A stretch of 64,000 nt of DNA from Erwinia tasmaniensis Et1/99 (GTDB lineage: Bacteria; Pseudomonadota; Gammaproteobacteria; Enterobacterales; Enterobacteriaceae): the NCBI RefSeq assembly GCF_000026185.1, contig NC_010694.1, positions 1,922,001-1,986,000 on the forward strand. Direction: 5' to 3'. Shown here piece after piece: positions 1 through 9,322 of this stretch. Below the pieces are notes generated by a model. The model was not told the DNA's origin and searched no databases. It saw only the letters and a list, made by a program, of their open reading frames with translations. The first letter of the stretch is position 1. Each line of letters opens with the position of its first letter. Made by a program: the position numbers and the translations under genes.

Positions 1-20
1 TGATGTCTCTGACGGTATGA

Positions 21-43
21 GTAGCCTGCTCAAAGCAGGCTAC
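21..43 (+). terminator. Hairpin terminator of the gene left of the window
   Basis: A perfect 10-bp stem (GTAGCCTGCT / AGCAGGCTAC) closes a 3-nt loop and is followed by TTGCTTTCT. It lies just past the stop end of the leftward pepT and fits a terminator for a rightward gene ending before the window, shared with pepT. Confidence 0.6.
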
Positions 44-64
44 TTGCTTTCTATAGCTAAGGCT

Positions 65-1303
65 TCAGGTTTTTTCCGCGGCCAGCAGGCAGATTCTTTC
101 TGCCAGCTGATAAGATTTTATAAAGGAAGAGATAGGCAGAAACTCGAATTTTGAGTGGAAGTTATGCGCCCCGGTAAAAAAGTTCGGTGTGAAGAGCCCT
201 TTGGCTGACAGTGCCGCGCCGTCGGTGCCGCCACGCATCGGTATGACCTTGGGTTCAATGCCCAGCTGCGACATGGCGTCAATTATCAGCTCAACCGGTC
301 GCCGATCCTCACCGATAGCATTGCTGATATTGCTATAAATATCGCTGATTTTTACTTCTATCTTACCGGTTGAATAGGCCAGCCGTATTTTATTTGCCAC
401 CTCCTCAATTTGCCGTTTGCGATGGGCGAATTGTGTGAGATCGAAATCGCGAATGCTGGCTTTAAGATGGGCCGTACTGGCATTGGCCTGAATATCGTTA
501 AACCAGATGTATCCCTCTCGTCCGGCGGTATGCTCCGGCGTCTGGCGGCGGTCAAAGTGACTGATAAAGTCGCAGGCCATCAGCAGCGGATTAACCAGCA
601 CGCCTTTACCCGACATCGGGTGAGCAGGCACCCCGGTCAGGGTAATTTCCGCCGCTGCCGCATTAAAGTTTTCAAAGACAACTTCTCCCAACTCACAGCA
701 GTCAATGGTGTAGGCAAAGTCGACATCAAAGCGGGCCTTTAGATCCAGCGCCTTTGCACCGCGCAGCCCAATCTCCTCGTCCGGTACAAACGCCACCACG
801 ATATCGCCGTGCGCCTGCCGAGTGGACAGATTTTCCATCAGCGTCATCACCACCGTCACCGCCGCCTTATTATCCGCACCCAGCACGCTGGTGCCGTCGC
901 TAAAAATAATATCCTGGCCCTGATAGGCGTTAATTTCAGGATGTTCCTGCTGACGCAACCAGATATTTTCCGTGGCGTTCAGGCACAAATCTTTACCCTC
1001 ATAGCGCAGGATCTGCGGGTGAATATGCGGTGAAAGTCCGACATCGACCGTATCGATATGGGTAATAAACCCGATACGCGGCGCGCCGGGGCAAGTACCG
1101 GGTTTCACCGCGGTGACGGTAGCGTATTCGTCAATCACCACATCCTCCATGCCAAACTGCTGCAACTCTTTCGCCAGCAGTTGCGCCATTTCATATTGAC
1201 CCGGCGTGCTGGGCAATGTTGCTGACGCAGCATCACTTTGGCTGCTAACGGCAAGGTAGCGATAAAAACGTTGGGTCAACTGGCGGGCCAGGAGGTCGGT
1301 CAT
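65..1303 (-). CDS. pepT: Peptidase T (tripeptide aminopeptidase)
   Basis: Cytoplasmic zinc aminopeptidase of the M20B family that removes the N-terminal residue from tripeptides. The 412-residue product is the usual family length (about 408 in E. coli). Metal-site motifs are visible in order: ITHIDTVD near residue 80, GADNKAA near 140, PDEEIG near 173 and HNFHSK near 380. The ORF opens at an ATG just behind an AGGAACC-like Shine-Dalgarno. It stands alone, divergent from the DppA-like gene. Peptide uptake and peptide hydrolysis genes are therefore side by side, which suggests a peptide-use function for both, though no shared regulation is shown. Identification is firm. Confidence 0.95.
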   Translation of the reverse strand: MTDLLARQLTQRFYRYLAVSSQSDAASATLPSTPGQYEMAQLLAKELQQFGMEDVVIDEYATVTAVKPGTCPGAPRIGFITHIDTVDVGLSPHIHPQILRYEGKDLCLNATENIWLRQQEHPEINAYQGQDIIFSDGTSVLGADNKAAVTVVMTLMENLSTRQAHGDIVVAFVPDEEIGLRGAKALDLKARFDVDFAYTIDCCELGEVVFENFNAAAAEITLTGVPAHPMSGKGVLVNPLLMACDFISHFDRRQTPEHTAGREGYIWFNDIQANASTAHLKASIRDFDLTQFAHRKRQIEEVANKIRLAYSTGKIEVKISDIYSNISNAIGEDRRPVELIIDAMSQLGIEPKVIPMRGGTDGAALSAKGLFTPNFFTGAHNFHSKFEFLPISSFIKSYQLAERICLLAAEKT

Positions 1304-1496
1304 AACGGTTCCTTATTTGTCGCAGACTAAAACAGTACGGTAATGTGGCAAACTGGGTTATTCATTCCTCTCGCTATTTGGTCAGCCTGACCTTGTGACA
1401 GGCTGACTGGCGTCAGGCGCTCGATCGCGATCGGGAATTCGACCTTCAATGGTTTACGCAGCCCGCGAATAATGTCAAATAAAAGCGAGGATAAAG

Positions 1497-3092
1497 ATGA
1501 ACAAAAAAACGCGATTACATGCGTTGCTGGCGGCACTGACGTTGAGTATAACCAGCGCTGCGTTGGCGAAAACGCTGGTGTACTGCTCGGAAGGTTCCCC
1601 GGAAAACTTCAATCCGCAGCTCTATACTTCCGGTACAAGCGTTGACGCCAGCGCGGTGCCCATTTACAACCGGCTGGTCGACTTTAAGCCTGGCACCACC
1701 CAGCTTATCCCCAGTCTGGCGGAGCGCTGGGATATCAGCCCGGACGGCAAAATCTATACCTTTTATCTGCGCAACGACGTTAAGTTTCATAGCAACAAAT
1801 ATTTTCAGCCCTCGCGTGATTTTAACGCCGATGACGTTATCTTTTCATTTATGCGTCAGAAGGACCCGGCTAATCCGTATCATCGGGTATCGAACGGCAC
1901 CTACGCAAACTTCAACAGTCTTGAGTTTGGCCAGCTGTTGCAAAAGATAGAAAAGGTGGATGAGCATACCGTACGTTTTACCCTCGCACATGCGGAGGCA
2001 CCGTTTCTTGCCGATCTCGGCTGGTATTTCGCCTCTGTCCTGTCAGCGGAGTATGCCAGCGCTATGTTAAAAGCCGGCACGCCGGAAAAGGTAGATCGTG
2101 AGCCGATTGGCACCGGGCCTTTCGAACTGGTGCAGTATCAGAAGGACTCACGGATCCTGTTCCGCGCTTTCCCACAGTACTGGCAGGGCAAGGCGAAGCT
2201 GGATCGATTGATTTACAGCATCACGCCGGACGCATCCGTACGCGCCGCCAGGCTGGAGAAAAATGAATGTCAGGTTATACCGTTCCCAAACCCGGCCGAT
2301 CTGCCCCGGCTCCGTGCGAACCCCAATATTACCGTGATGGAGAAGGCCGGCCTTAATACCGGCTATCTGGCTTTCAACAGCCAAAAAGCACCGCTGGATA
2401 ATGTCAGGGTGCGTCAGGCCTTGAGTATGGCGATCAATAAGCCGGCGATTATTGAGGCGGTGTTCCAGGGAACCGGCGTTGCCGCGAAAAATCTGCTTCC
2501 CCCCGGCGAGTGGAGTGCGGATAACGACCTGAAGGACTATGACTATGCGCCGGAACAGGCGAAAGCGCTGCTGAAAGAGGCGGGCGTAGCCCCTGGAACC
2601 ACGGTAGATCTGTGGGCAATGCCCGTGCAGCGCCCCTACAATCCGAACGCACGCCGCATGGCGGAGATGATTCAGGAGGACTGGGCGAAGGTGGGCATAA
2701 AAGCCAATATCGTCAGCTTTGAGTGGGGCGAGTATCTCTCACGCATCAAACAGGGTGAACACCAGGCGGCGTTGATGGGCTGGACGACCGCTACGGGCGA
2801 TCCGGATAACTTCTTCAGCCCGCTGTTCAGCTGCACGGCGGCGAACGGTGGATCTAATGCGGCCAGGTGGTGCTATGCGCCGTTTGAGCGTCTGATTAGC
2901 CAGGCGCGCAGCGAGCAGGACAGGCAACGGCGCGTCACTCTTTATCGTGAGGCGCAGCAGATCATGCACGATCAGGCTCCGGCGGTGATGATAGCCCACT
3001 CGACAATCTTTGAACCGGTGCGTAAAGAGGTCAGTGGCTATCAGGTTGACCCATTTGGCAAACACGTTTTTTATCAGGTCGACATAAAATAA
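1497..3092 (+). CDS. DppA-type periplasmic dipeptide-binding protein (orphan paralogue)
   Basis: Solute-binding protein of an ABC peptide importer, family SBP_bac_5. The 531-residue product begins with a Sec signal peptide (ends about ALA-KTLVYCSEGSPENFNPQ), which continues exactly as mature DppA does. Long blocks are shared with E. coli DppA, such as LDLWAMPVQRPYNPNARRM-like and DPDNFFSPLFSC segments and the end VFEPVRKEVSGY. The start is set by AGCGAGGATAAAG before the ATG. No dppBCDF permease or ATPase genes follow; a strong hairpin closes the gene at once. It therefore probably works with a transporter encoded elsewhere, or is a duplicated dppA with its own specificity (dipeptide or haem). 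DppA-family membership is firm; the exact ligand is not known. Confidence 0.88.
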   Translation: MNKKTRLHALLAALTLSITSAALAKTLVYCSEGSPENFNPQLYTSGTSVDASAVPIYNRLVDFKPGTTQLIPSLAERWDISPDGKIYTFYLRNDVKFHSNKYFQPSRDFNADDVIFSFMRQKDPANPYHRVSNGTYANFNSLEFGQLLQKIEKVDEHTVRFTLAHAEAPFLADLGWYFASVLSAEYASAMLKAGTPEKVDREPIGTGPFELVQYQKDSRILFRAFPQYWQGKAKLDRLIYSITPDASVRAARLEKNECQVIPFPNPADLPRLRANPNITVMEKAGLNTGYLAFNSQKAPLDNVRVRQALSMAINKPAIIEAVFQGTGVAAKNLLPPGEWSADNDLKDYDYAPEQAKALLKEAGVAPGTTVDLWAMPVQRPYNPNARRMAEMIQEDWAKVGIKANIVSFEWGEYLSRIKQGEHQAALMGWTTATGDPDNFFSPLFSCTAANGGSNAARWCYAPFERLISQARSEQDRQRRVTLYREAQQIMHDQAPAVMIAHSTIFEPVRKEVSGYQVDPFGKHVFYQVDIK

Positions 3093-3098
3093 TCGTCC

Positions 3099-3124
3099 TT
3101 TGCGGCCCGCACGGGGGCCGCAAA
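3099..3124 (+). terminator. Hairpin after the DppA-like gene
   Basis: TTTGCGGCCC pairs perfectly with GGGCCGCAAA across a 6-nt loop. It begins 7 nt past the stop codon. There is no long T run, so termination strength is uncertain. Confidence 0.6.
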
Positions 3125-3555
3125 TTCAAGAAATAGTGGTAAGTCTGAATTCGCAAAAAAAATCGCTGTAGGTATCTAATGTTCAACTTTTTTTCATCAG
3201 ACCTAAAATATTATCCACGCACCTTTATATATATATAGAATAAAACGCCCGCGAATTCTCACCCATAGACTATTTCCAGAATGGCGGCCACGATAAACGA
3301 TCCCTTAATTATTCAACGTTAGCGCTACACGGACTGCTGCTCGCCTGAACAGCTGACTCATTTCCGACAGCTGTGCCACTGATTGGGGTAGGATGTCGTT
3401 CCTTATCAGTACGACTACGCCCGTATCCTGTCATTTGTTATGCTGTCAGACGAGGCGGTTTCGATAATGAACGATTGTAGCCAGTCACAAAAAGCAGGAA
3501 GCGAACCCGACACTCAAAAATGATACGGATTATTTATGGAAAGACAGGGTGTAAA
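3125..3555. other. Gene-free stretch, about 430 bp
   Basis: No supported gene is seen on either strand. The left part is AT-rich with a short TA run (about 3226-3237). The right part has one short open stretch in the + frame (about 3391-3470), without a start and bounded by stops, which could be a decayed coding remnant. It presumably holds the promoter of the following acetyltransferase gene. Confidence 0.4.
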
Positions 3556-4323
3556 ATGAGTGCCACACTGACAGATATGTACCACCAGGCCGAAAACTAT
3601 TTCTTTGAAGGCATCGCGGTAAAATGCGTTGTTCTGAATGAGGGATGCAGGGCCTATATGACCGGCGACGCTGGGCTAAACTTTATTTACCTCAGGAAAG
3701 AGGCAGAGAATATTGATGATGTTCTCGTCAGGGGACGTCAGTTTTTCGAACAATACGATCTCTCTTTTGACGTTATCATTGCGCAAGATTTATGCTGCGC
3801 TCAAGTGATGGATGTGCTCAATGCTATGGGCTTTGTGCAGAGCGACAAATCCGTTTCAATGGTTTTAGATTTAGACACATTCGAGATTGATAAAGCGGTT
3901 AGTTCAGATGTTTCAACCACGATCGGGGCGCATGACGATTGTTTAAGCGACTGGATTAGCCCATTGGTAAGCGCATTTGAATCGACGCATGAGGCGTGTT
4001 CAAGCTATGCAGCCAGACATGAAAACGCCTCAAAGAAGAATATTAACTTCTCCCATTACAGCCTGTATGAAAATGAGAAAATCGTCGCTTCCATGACCCT
4101 GTCGCTAAATAAGGGCATTGCGAGGATCGATGATGTGGGAACCTTACCCGAGCATCAAGGGAAGGGGTATGCAACACATCTTATAAACTACGCGCTGTCC
4201 GTGGCAAAAGGAGCAGGCGCGCATCACTGTTTCCTCGAAGCATCCGATGACGGACTGAGTGTTTATCACAAACTTGGGTTTGAACCTTTATTCATAGATA
4301 AGATTTTTTCGACAGAAGCGTGA
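3556..4323 (+). CDS. GNAT-family N-acetyltransferase
   Basis: Predicted acetyl-CoA-dependent acetyltransferase; substrate unknown. The C-terminal half carries the GNAT fold: a beta4 strand IDDVGTLPEHQGKGYATHLI (the Q/R-x-x-G-x-G/A acetyl-CoA loop is QGKGYA) and a closing LGFEP segment. The N-terminal 130 residues match no motif I recognise and may be a degenerate second GNAT-like domain (an AMGF motif occurs near residue 91). The start at 3556 is preferred over an in-frame codon 36 nt upstream because a GACAGGG motif precedes it and the extension (IRIIYGKTGCK) is not domain-like. It is monocistronic, convergent with sotB. Confidence 0.75.
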   Translation: MSATLTDMYHQAENYFFEGIAVKCVVLNEGCRAYMTGDAGLNFIYLRKEAENIDDVLVRGRQFFEQYDLSFDVIIAQDLCCAQVMDVLNAMGFVQSDKSVSMVLDLDTFEIDKAVSSDVSTTIGAHDDCLSDWISPLVSAFESTHEACSSYAARHENASKKNINFSHYSLYENEKIVASMTLSLNKGIARIDDVGTLPEHQGKGYATHLINYALSVAKGAGAHHCFLEASDDGLSVYHKLGFEPLFIDKIFSTEA

Positions 4324-4411
4324 GCCGTGCGCGGGTTGTTAACGTGATGAAGAAATTCAGACAGCTTAAAGTAAAGAGATACTTTCACGCTGCGTAGGTA
4401 CAAACCGTTGT

Positions 4412-4440
4412 CCCGGCTCCTGATGCGATCAAGAGCCGGG
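4412..4440. terminator. Terminator hairpin between convergent genes
   Basis: CCCGGCTC pairs with GAGCCGGG across a 13-nt loop, between the stop of the acetyltransferase gene and the stop of sotB. It lacks a clear T run, so it may serve either direction. Confidence 0.5.
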
Positions 4441-4451
4441 GTCTTAACCCA

Positions 4452-5636
4452 CTATCCGTTCAGGCGCAGCTGCGGATGACGCTTCATACTCCACGCACAC
4501 CACAACAGGGAAAGTATCCCAATCGCGCCGCCGACATAGCCCACGCTGGCCATATTGAGATGCAGGCTCACCTGGCCACCGAGCAGCGCTCCGGCACCAA
4601 TACCGATATTGTAAATACCAGACAGCAGTGACATCGCCACGTCAGTGGCATCCGGGGCGAGCGCCAGCACGCGCACCTGAACCGCCAGGCCCATCACCAT
4701 GACCGCAATTCCCCATATCACGCAGAGTGTGGAAACCGCCAGCGTATGTGTCGCCGAGACGTACAGGCACATCATCGACAGGGTGATCAGGCCAATTGCC
4801 GCAAGCAAAAAGGTTGCAGGGAACTTATTACCATAGATGCTGAACAGCACGCTGCCGACGATACCCGCCGCGCCGAAAATCAGCAGCAGGAAAGTGGTGA
4901 AGCCGCCGCTAAGACCCGCAACGCTTTGAATAAACGGCTCAATATAGCTGTAGGCGGTATAATGAGCGGTGACGGTAATGGCAATAAGCAGATACAGCGC
5001 CACCAGCGCCGGGCGGCGGAACAGCATAGGCACGCTTTTCAGCGAGCCGGTGTGTTCGCTCGGCAACTTGGGTAACAGCTTCAGTAGCAGCAGCATGGTG
5101 ACAAACGCGACCGCGCCAATCACCGCAAAGGTGATCCGCCAGCCAAGCAGCTGTCCGATCATACGCCCGATGGGCAGTCCGAGCACCATTGCCAGCGCCG
5201 TACCGGTCGCCATCATGCTCAGTGCCTGGGTCTTTTTACCCTGGGGCGCCACGCGGATCGCCAGTGAGGCGGTGATCGACCAGAAAATAGCATGGGATAA
5301 CGCAATGCCAATACGTGAGATCAGCAGAGTGGTGAAGTCCCACGCCACGGACGAGAGCGCATGGCTGGCAACGAACATCACAAATATTATCATCAGCAGC
5401 ATACGCCGCTCGACATTGCGCGTCAGCAGCATCATGGGCAGTGACATCAGCGCCACGACCCAGGCGTAAATGGTCAGCATCAGCCCCACCTGCGCCGTCT
5501 GCATGGAGAAGCTGCTGCCAATGTCCGACAACAGGCCCACCGGCACAAATTCAGTGGTGTTGAATATAAAAGCGGCAATAGCGAGCATCAGCACGCGTAG
5601 CCATGCGGTTTTACGAGAAACAGGAGTTGTTTGCAT
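4452..5636 (-). CDS. sotB: Sugar/IPTG efflux transporter, major facilitator superfamily
   Basis: Inner-membrane proton-driven exporter of the DHA1 drug/sugar efflux group. The 394-residue protein has about 12 hydrophobic segments. It shares long blocks with E. coli SotB (YdeA): the opening [20 protein letters not shown] region, [51 protein letters not shown] and [21 protein letters not shown]. coli SotB limits intracellular arabinose and IPTG; the same role is inferred here. The gene is monocistronic. sotB and glsB are also terminus-region neighbours in E. coli, which agrees with the dif site found further on. Confidence 0.93.
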   Translation of the reverse strand: MQTTPVSRKTAWLRVLMLAIAAFIFNTTEFVPVGLLSDIGSSFSMQTAQVGLMLTIYAWVVALMSLPMMLLTRNVERRMLLMIIFVMFVASHALSSVAWDFTTLLISRIGIALSHAIFWSITASLAIRVAPQGKKTQALSMMATGTALAMVLGLPIGRMIGQLLGWRITFAVIGAVAFVTMLLLLKLLPKLPSEHTGSLKSVPMLFRRPALVALYLLIAITVTAHYTAYSYIEPFIQSVAGLSGGFTTFLLLIFGAAGIVGSVLFSIYGNKFPATFLLAAIGLITLSMMCLYVSATHTLAVSTLCVIWGIAVMVMGLAVQVRVLALAPDATDVAMSLLSGIYNIGIGAGALLGGQVSLHLNMASVGYVGGAIGILSLLWCAWSMKRHPQLRLNG

Positions 5637-5899
5637 GAAAAGTCAGCGCTGTGTTGAGATAAGATTAGCCCTAAGGCAGATTTTGAGAATAATTCCCGCA
5701 TATTGTCTTTTATTTATTGGTGAGATGAAATAAAAAAATCAATAATTTTGTAAATCGGAATATAAGTAATAAGGGTTATATCTGACCGTGACAAACGCCT
5801 CTTTATCGACTATGCGCAGCATTTGACGTAATGGCAGCAAGGCGGCAGAATTGCGCCGAAAATGAGAGATCAACATCTGCTAAAACAGGAAGGGTCACA

Positions 5900-6823
5900 G
5901 TGAGCGCTCTGGATAATACATTGTTGGAAGATATTCTCCGGCAGGCACGGCCATTAATCGGGCAGGGCAAGGTCGCAAACTATATTCCAGCCCTGGCTGA
6001 TGTTCCTGCTGAGCGACTGGGAATAGCCGTCTGCACCCTGGATGGCACCGTTTATCAGGCGGGAGATGCAGAAGAACGTTTTTCCATACAGTCTATTTCA
6101 AAAGTACTCTCACTGACGCTGGCCATGACGCGTTACCACGAAAGCGAACTGTGGCAGCGGGTAGGAAAAGAGCCGTCTGGCCAACCGTTTAACTCCCTGT
6201 TACAGCTTGAACTGGAGCAGGGGAAACCGCGCAATCCGTTTATTAACGCAGGGGCGCTGGTGGTGTGCGATATGTTGGAAACGCGTCTTACCGCACCGCG
6301 TCAGCGTATGCTGGAAGTGGTTCGTAGCCTGACGCAGCAGCCGGAAATCAATTACGACCGTCACGTGGCGCGTTCTGAATTTGACCACTCCGCGCGTAAT
6401 GCGGCCATTGCCTGGCTGATGAAATCATTTGGTAACTTTGCCAACGATGTACCAAAAGTATTGCAAACCTATTTTCACTACTGCTCGATGACGATGAGCT
6501 GTGTTGAACTGGCGCGCTGCTTTCTTTATCTCGCTAATCATGGGCGCAGCCTTGGCCAGGAAGCGGCGGTGCTAACCCCGAAGCAGACCCGACAGATTAA
6601 CGCCTTAATGGTGACCAGCGGGATGTATGATGGTGCCGGTGAGTTTGCATGGCGGGTAGGGATGCCGGGAAAATCGGGCGTTGGCGGCGGTATTATTGCC
6701 GTAGTGCCTGGAGAGATGAGTATCGCCGTGTGGTCTCCAGAGCTGGATGGTTCCGGCAATTCGCTGGCCGGCACGGCGGCGTTGGAACTGCTGGCTGAGC
6801 GTATCGGGCGCTCAATTTTTTGA
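5900..6823 (+). CDS. glsB: Glutaminase
   Basis: Hydrolyses L-glutamine to glutamate and ammonia; serine-dependent beta-lactamase-fold glutaminase of the cytoplasm. The S-x-x-K catalytic motif lies in [45 protein letters not shown] and KSGVGGGI are family blocks. The GTG at 5900 is chosen as start because AGGAAGGG precedes it and the product (307 residues) then matches E. coli YneH/GlsB (308). The ORF is open for 23 more codons upstream, but that stretch is not family-like. Monocistronic, divergent from sotB. Its product feeds glutamate/ammonia metabolism like several other nitrogen genes here, but no shared control site is seen. Confidence 0.95.
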   Translation: MSALDNTLLEDILRQARPLIGQGKVANYIPALADVPAERLGIAVCTLDGTVYQAGDAEERFSIQSISKVLSLTLAMTRYHESELWQRVGKEPSGQPFNSLLQLELEQGKPRNPFINAGALVVCDMLETRLTAPRQRMLEVVRSLTQQPEINYDRHVARSEFDHSARNAAIAWLMKSFGNFANDVPKVLQTYFHYCSMTMSCVELARCFLYLANHGRSLGQEAAVLTPKQTRQINALMVTSGMYDGAGEFAWRVGMPGKSGVGGGIIAVVPGEMSIAVWSPELDGSGNSLAGTAALELLAERIGRSIF

Positions 6824-7017
6824 TCAAACGCCTGCGATGAACGGTAGTTACTGGAGATGATATGAACAATAGCCCGTATCGCTTAGCGCATCACTTCTAA
6901 AGTGCAACAATATTTGTTATATTATCGACTCGTAATTCTTATAGTTCACTGATTTTCAATGCTTTTGTATTCCAGTGGTTCATTCTGTAATGAACAGCAA
7001 AAAGCAAGGATCTCAAC

Positions 7018-7479
7018 ATGCTTGATATTCGTTTTCCTACCGCCATGCAAATGGTTTTATGTATAGCCAGAGCACAAAGCGAAGGCCTGCGCTGCACCAG
7101 CAAAATTCTTGCAGATGGTCTGAAGGCTAATCCAAGTTTTGTGCGCAAAATGATGGTGCCGCTAACGCGTGACGGTATCATTGTTTCAACGTTGGGCCGC
7201 AGCGGTTCTATTCGACTGGGGCGTCCGGCACAGCAAATTACACTGTGCGATATTTATCTGTCGGTGATTGAAGATAAGCCTTTAATGGCAGGACGTCCTG
7301 AAGTCGAACCGTGCTGTGTGGTCAGCGCCAACGCCTGCTGGTACTTCAAGGAGCTGGCAAAAGAAGCCGAGCAGGCTTCACTTGACGTTCTGGCAAAACG
7401 TACCGTCGCCGAAGCGCTGCACGATATTCTACAGCGCGGCAATCATGAACCCGATCGTCAGCAGAACTGCATATCCTGA
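7018..7479 (+). CDS. Rrf2-family transcriptional regulator
   Basis: A 153-residue winged-helix regulator. The N-terminal HTH (residues about 3-60) has the Rrf2 pattern, with recognition segment LKANPSFVRKMMVPLTRDGI and a wing GRSGSIRLGRP. Rrf2 relatives such as IscR and NsrR sense through an Fe-S cluster. Here the candidate ligands are C99, C100 and C107, a spacing unlike the C-x5-C-x5-C of IscR, so it may be a thiol sensor or cluster-free. AAGGATCTCAAC places the ATG. The following hairpin suggests a single-gene unit; it probably acts on its own promoter or an unlinked target. Family call is firm, function unknown. Confidence 0.85.
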   Translation: MLDIRFPTAMQMVLCIARAQSEGLRCTSKILADGLKANPSFVRKMMVPLTRDGIIVSTLGRSGSIRLGRPAQQITLCDIYLSVIEDKPLMAGRPEVEPCCVVSANACWYFKELAKEAEQASLDVLAKRTVAEALHDILQRGNHEPDRQQNCIS

Positions 7480-7482
7480 ACA

Positions 7483-7509
7483 CGGTCTCCCCACGTGCAG
7501 GGGAGACCG
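7483..7509 (+). terminator. Terminator hairpin of the Rrf2 gene
   Basis: Perfect 10-bp stem CGGTCTCCCC / GGGGAGACCG with a 7-nt loop directly after the stop codon; weak T tail (CTTGCCATT). Confidence 0.65.
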
Positions 7510-7718
7510 CTTGCCATTATTTCCCTGCCTCGAACCTTCAACAACAGCGCCAGCGAAAAATCAATTAATGTAACAATAACACTTGCATTATAAGCGTGAC
7601 TGGCATACCGTTACTAAATGCACCCGTTAAAGTTGCTTTTTAAATCGAATGGTAAATGGCGGGGCGGCCGAACCAGCAGGCATAAACCAGTATGCCTACA
7701 CAACAGAGGGTCACACCG

Positions 7719-8060
7719 ATGAGTCACGATGATTTTATTAGCGATCTTGTTAAGTGGATCGAGAACCACATTGAAGGGAAGATGGATCTGGATACGGTGG
7801 CAGATCGTGCGGGCTACTCAAAATGGCACCTGCAACGTATGTTTAAACAGCATACCGGCTATGCGCTGGGTGAATACATCCGCGAGCGCCGTCTGAAAAA
7901 ATCCGCTGAACGCCTCGCTCGGGGTGGTGAGCCGATTCTGGACGTGGCAATCAGCTTTGGCTTCGATTCCCAGCAGTCGTTTAATCGCAGTTTTAAACGC
8001 CAGTTTGGCCAGTCTCCCGGTGCATGGCGCCGTCAGGTTCAGGTCTCTGCGCACGCCTGA
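7719..8060 (+). CDS. SoxS/MarA/RamA-type AraC transcriptional activator
   Basis: A 113-residue protein made only of the AraC/XylS double HTH DNA-binding domain, without a sensor domain. This is the architecture of SoxS, MarA and RamA, whose activity is set by protein level and which raise expression of efflux and stress genes. Motifs: AGYSKWHLQRMFKQHTGYAL (first HTH), the linker YIRERRLKKSAERL, and FGFDSQQSFNRSFKRQFGQ (second HTH). The start at 7719 is chosen over an ATG 27 nt upstream because GAGGG sits 8 nt before it and the product then begins MSHDD, as SoxS begins MSHQ. No divergent soxR, marR or ramR is present, so I cannot say which of the three it is. Confidence 0.88.
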   Translation: MSHDDFISDLVKWIENHIEGKMDLDTVADRAGYSKWHLQRMFKQHTGYALGEYIRERRLKKSAERLARGGEPILDVAISFGFDSQQSFNRSFKRQFGQSPGAWRRQVQVSAHA

Positions 8061-8065
8061 ACATT

Positions 8066-8097
8066 CCGGGGACGACGTGTCTTAACGTTCGTCCCGG
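8066..8097 (+). terminator. Terminator hairpin of the SoxS-like gene
   Basis: GGGACGA pairs with TCGTCCC, extended by flanking CC/GG pairs, 5 nt after the stop codon; followed by TTCATTTTCCTTT. Confidence 0.6.
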
Positions 8098-8251
8098 TTC
8101 ATTTTCCTTTCGCCCTTGCGAAACGCGATCTATTTCCCCTCTGACATCTCCGGCTACGCTGCCCAACGCGATAAGCTGAGACCAATAAATTGATAAAAAA
8201 GAGTATACTGTCTGAACAGACTCCATTTATTCCTAACAGACAGGATCCGTC

Positions 8252-9271
8252 ATGCACATAAGGAACTTTGATCGTGTAATGCTTTGTCAGACAGCCAGTT
8301 ATCTGCTGGTATTTTGTGCGCTATTTGCCATCTTCCCGCTACGTTTGCTGCCTTGTTTCCTCGCGGGTTTTATCGTCTACGAAACTATTCTGGCGCTGAC
8401 GCCGCTGGTGGAACGTCTGGTGAAGGGGCCAATAGCCCGCTGGATCAGCATTATGTTCCTCAGCGTGGCGCTGATCCTTGCGCTGGTGACGGGCATCACT
8501 AAGCTGATTAGCTTTCTGCTGCACGACTTCCAAAATCCTGCCGCTTTTCATGCCACCGCCAGCAAACTGTTGGAAGATGCTCAGCATACGCTTTCCCCGG
8601 TCATTACCCGCTATCTGCCGTCAGACATTGATGAATTACAGAATCAGGTGATGGGCTGGCTGCGTGAGCATCTGGTGGTGGTGCAAACCTTTGGCCGTAA
8701 CGCCGCGCATACCTCTGCCACTATGCTGATCGGCATGCTGCTGGGGGCCATTATCTCTCTGCGCATCAGCACCGGCAAACGCACGGATGCGCCATTGAAA
8801 GAGGCATTGCTTGACCGTCTGACCAACCTGGCCGCCGCCTTTCATAATGTAGTATTTGCCCAGATCAAGGTGTCTCTGGTCAATACCGTTCTGACCGGGG
8901 CTTTTCTGTTTGGCATACTGCCGCTCTTCGGGCTGCATTTCCCCTTTGCTAAAACCGTTGTGGTGGTGACGTTTATCGCCGGGCTGCTGCCGATTATTGG
9001 CAACCTGATATCCAACACGGTTATCGTGCTGATTGGGCTTTCAATCTCTCTTGAAGCCGCGCTGATTGCGCTGATCTATCTGGTCTTGATCCACAAACTG
9101 GAATACTTTATCAATGCGCGTATTTTTGGCAGCCGTATCAGTGCAAAAACGTGGGAAATTCTGTTGGCGATGCTGGTGTTTGAATCTGCCTTTGGTCTCG
9201 CAGGCGTGATAGCCGCCCCGGTCTACTATGCTTATCTCAAGGCGGAACTGCGCGCCGCCGATCTGATTTAA
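8252..9271 (+). CDS. AI-2E family (PerM/UPF0118) membrane transporter
   Basis: A 339-residue inner-membrane protein with about seven to eight hydrophobic segments: two near the N-terminus, one around residues 70-90, then a soluble-looking stretch (about 95-160), then a dense C-terminal membrane block. The motif GLLPIIGNLISNTVIVLIG is typical of the family, which includes TqsA and PerM. Proposed family roles are export of autoinducer-2 or Na+(Li+)/H+ antiport; nothing here tells which. A TATACT -10-like hexamer lies at 8204-8209. The barnase gene starts 51 nt downstream on the same strand, so co-transcription is possible. Confidence 0.82.
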   Translation: MHIRNFDRVMLCQTASYLLVFCALFAIFPLRLLPCFLAGFIVYETILALTPLVERLVKGPIARWISIMFLSVALILALVTGITKLISFLLHDFQNPAAFHATASKLLEDAQHTLSPVITRYLPSDIDELQNQVMGWLREHLVVVQTFGRNAAHTSATMLIGMLLGAIISLRISTGKRTDAPLKEALLDRLTNLAAAFHNVVFAQIKVSLVNTVLTGAFLFGILPLFGLHFPFAKTVVVVTFIAGLLPIIGNLISNTVIVLIGLSISLEAALIALIYLVLIHKLEYFINARIFGSRISAKTWEILLAMLVFESAFGLAGVIAAPVYYAYLKAELRAADLI

Positions 9272-9322
9272 CCAGACCCATTTTTCAATTCGCAGAAATT
9301 CAGGATTTTTCAGACTGCCCAC

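Noticed and set aside
3226..3237. TA-repeat stretch as a possible variable repeat
   Set aside because: Only about six TA units in AT-rich DNA; nothing to suggest phase variation.
6862..6900. 12-residue ORF behind GGAG upstream of the Rrf2 gene
   Set aside because: No conservation information, no terminator/antiterminator pair and no run of one amino acid; chance ORF is as likely.
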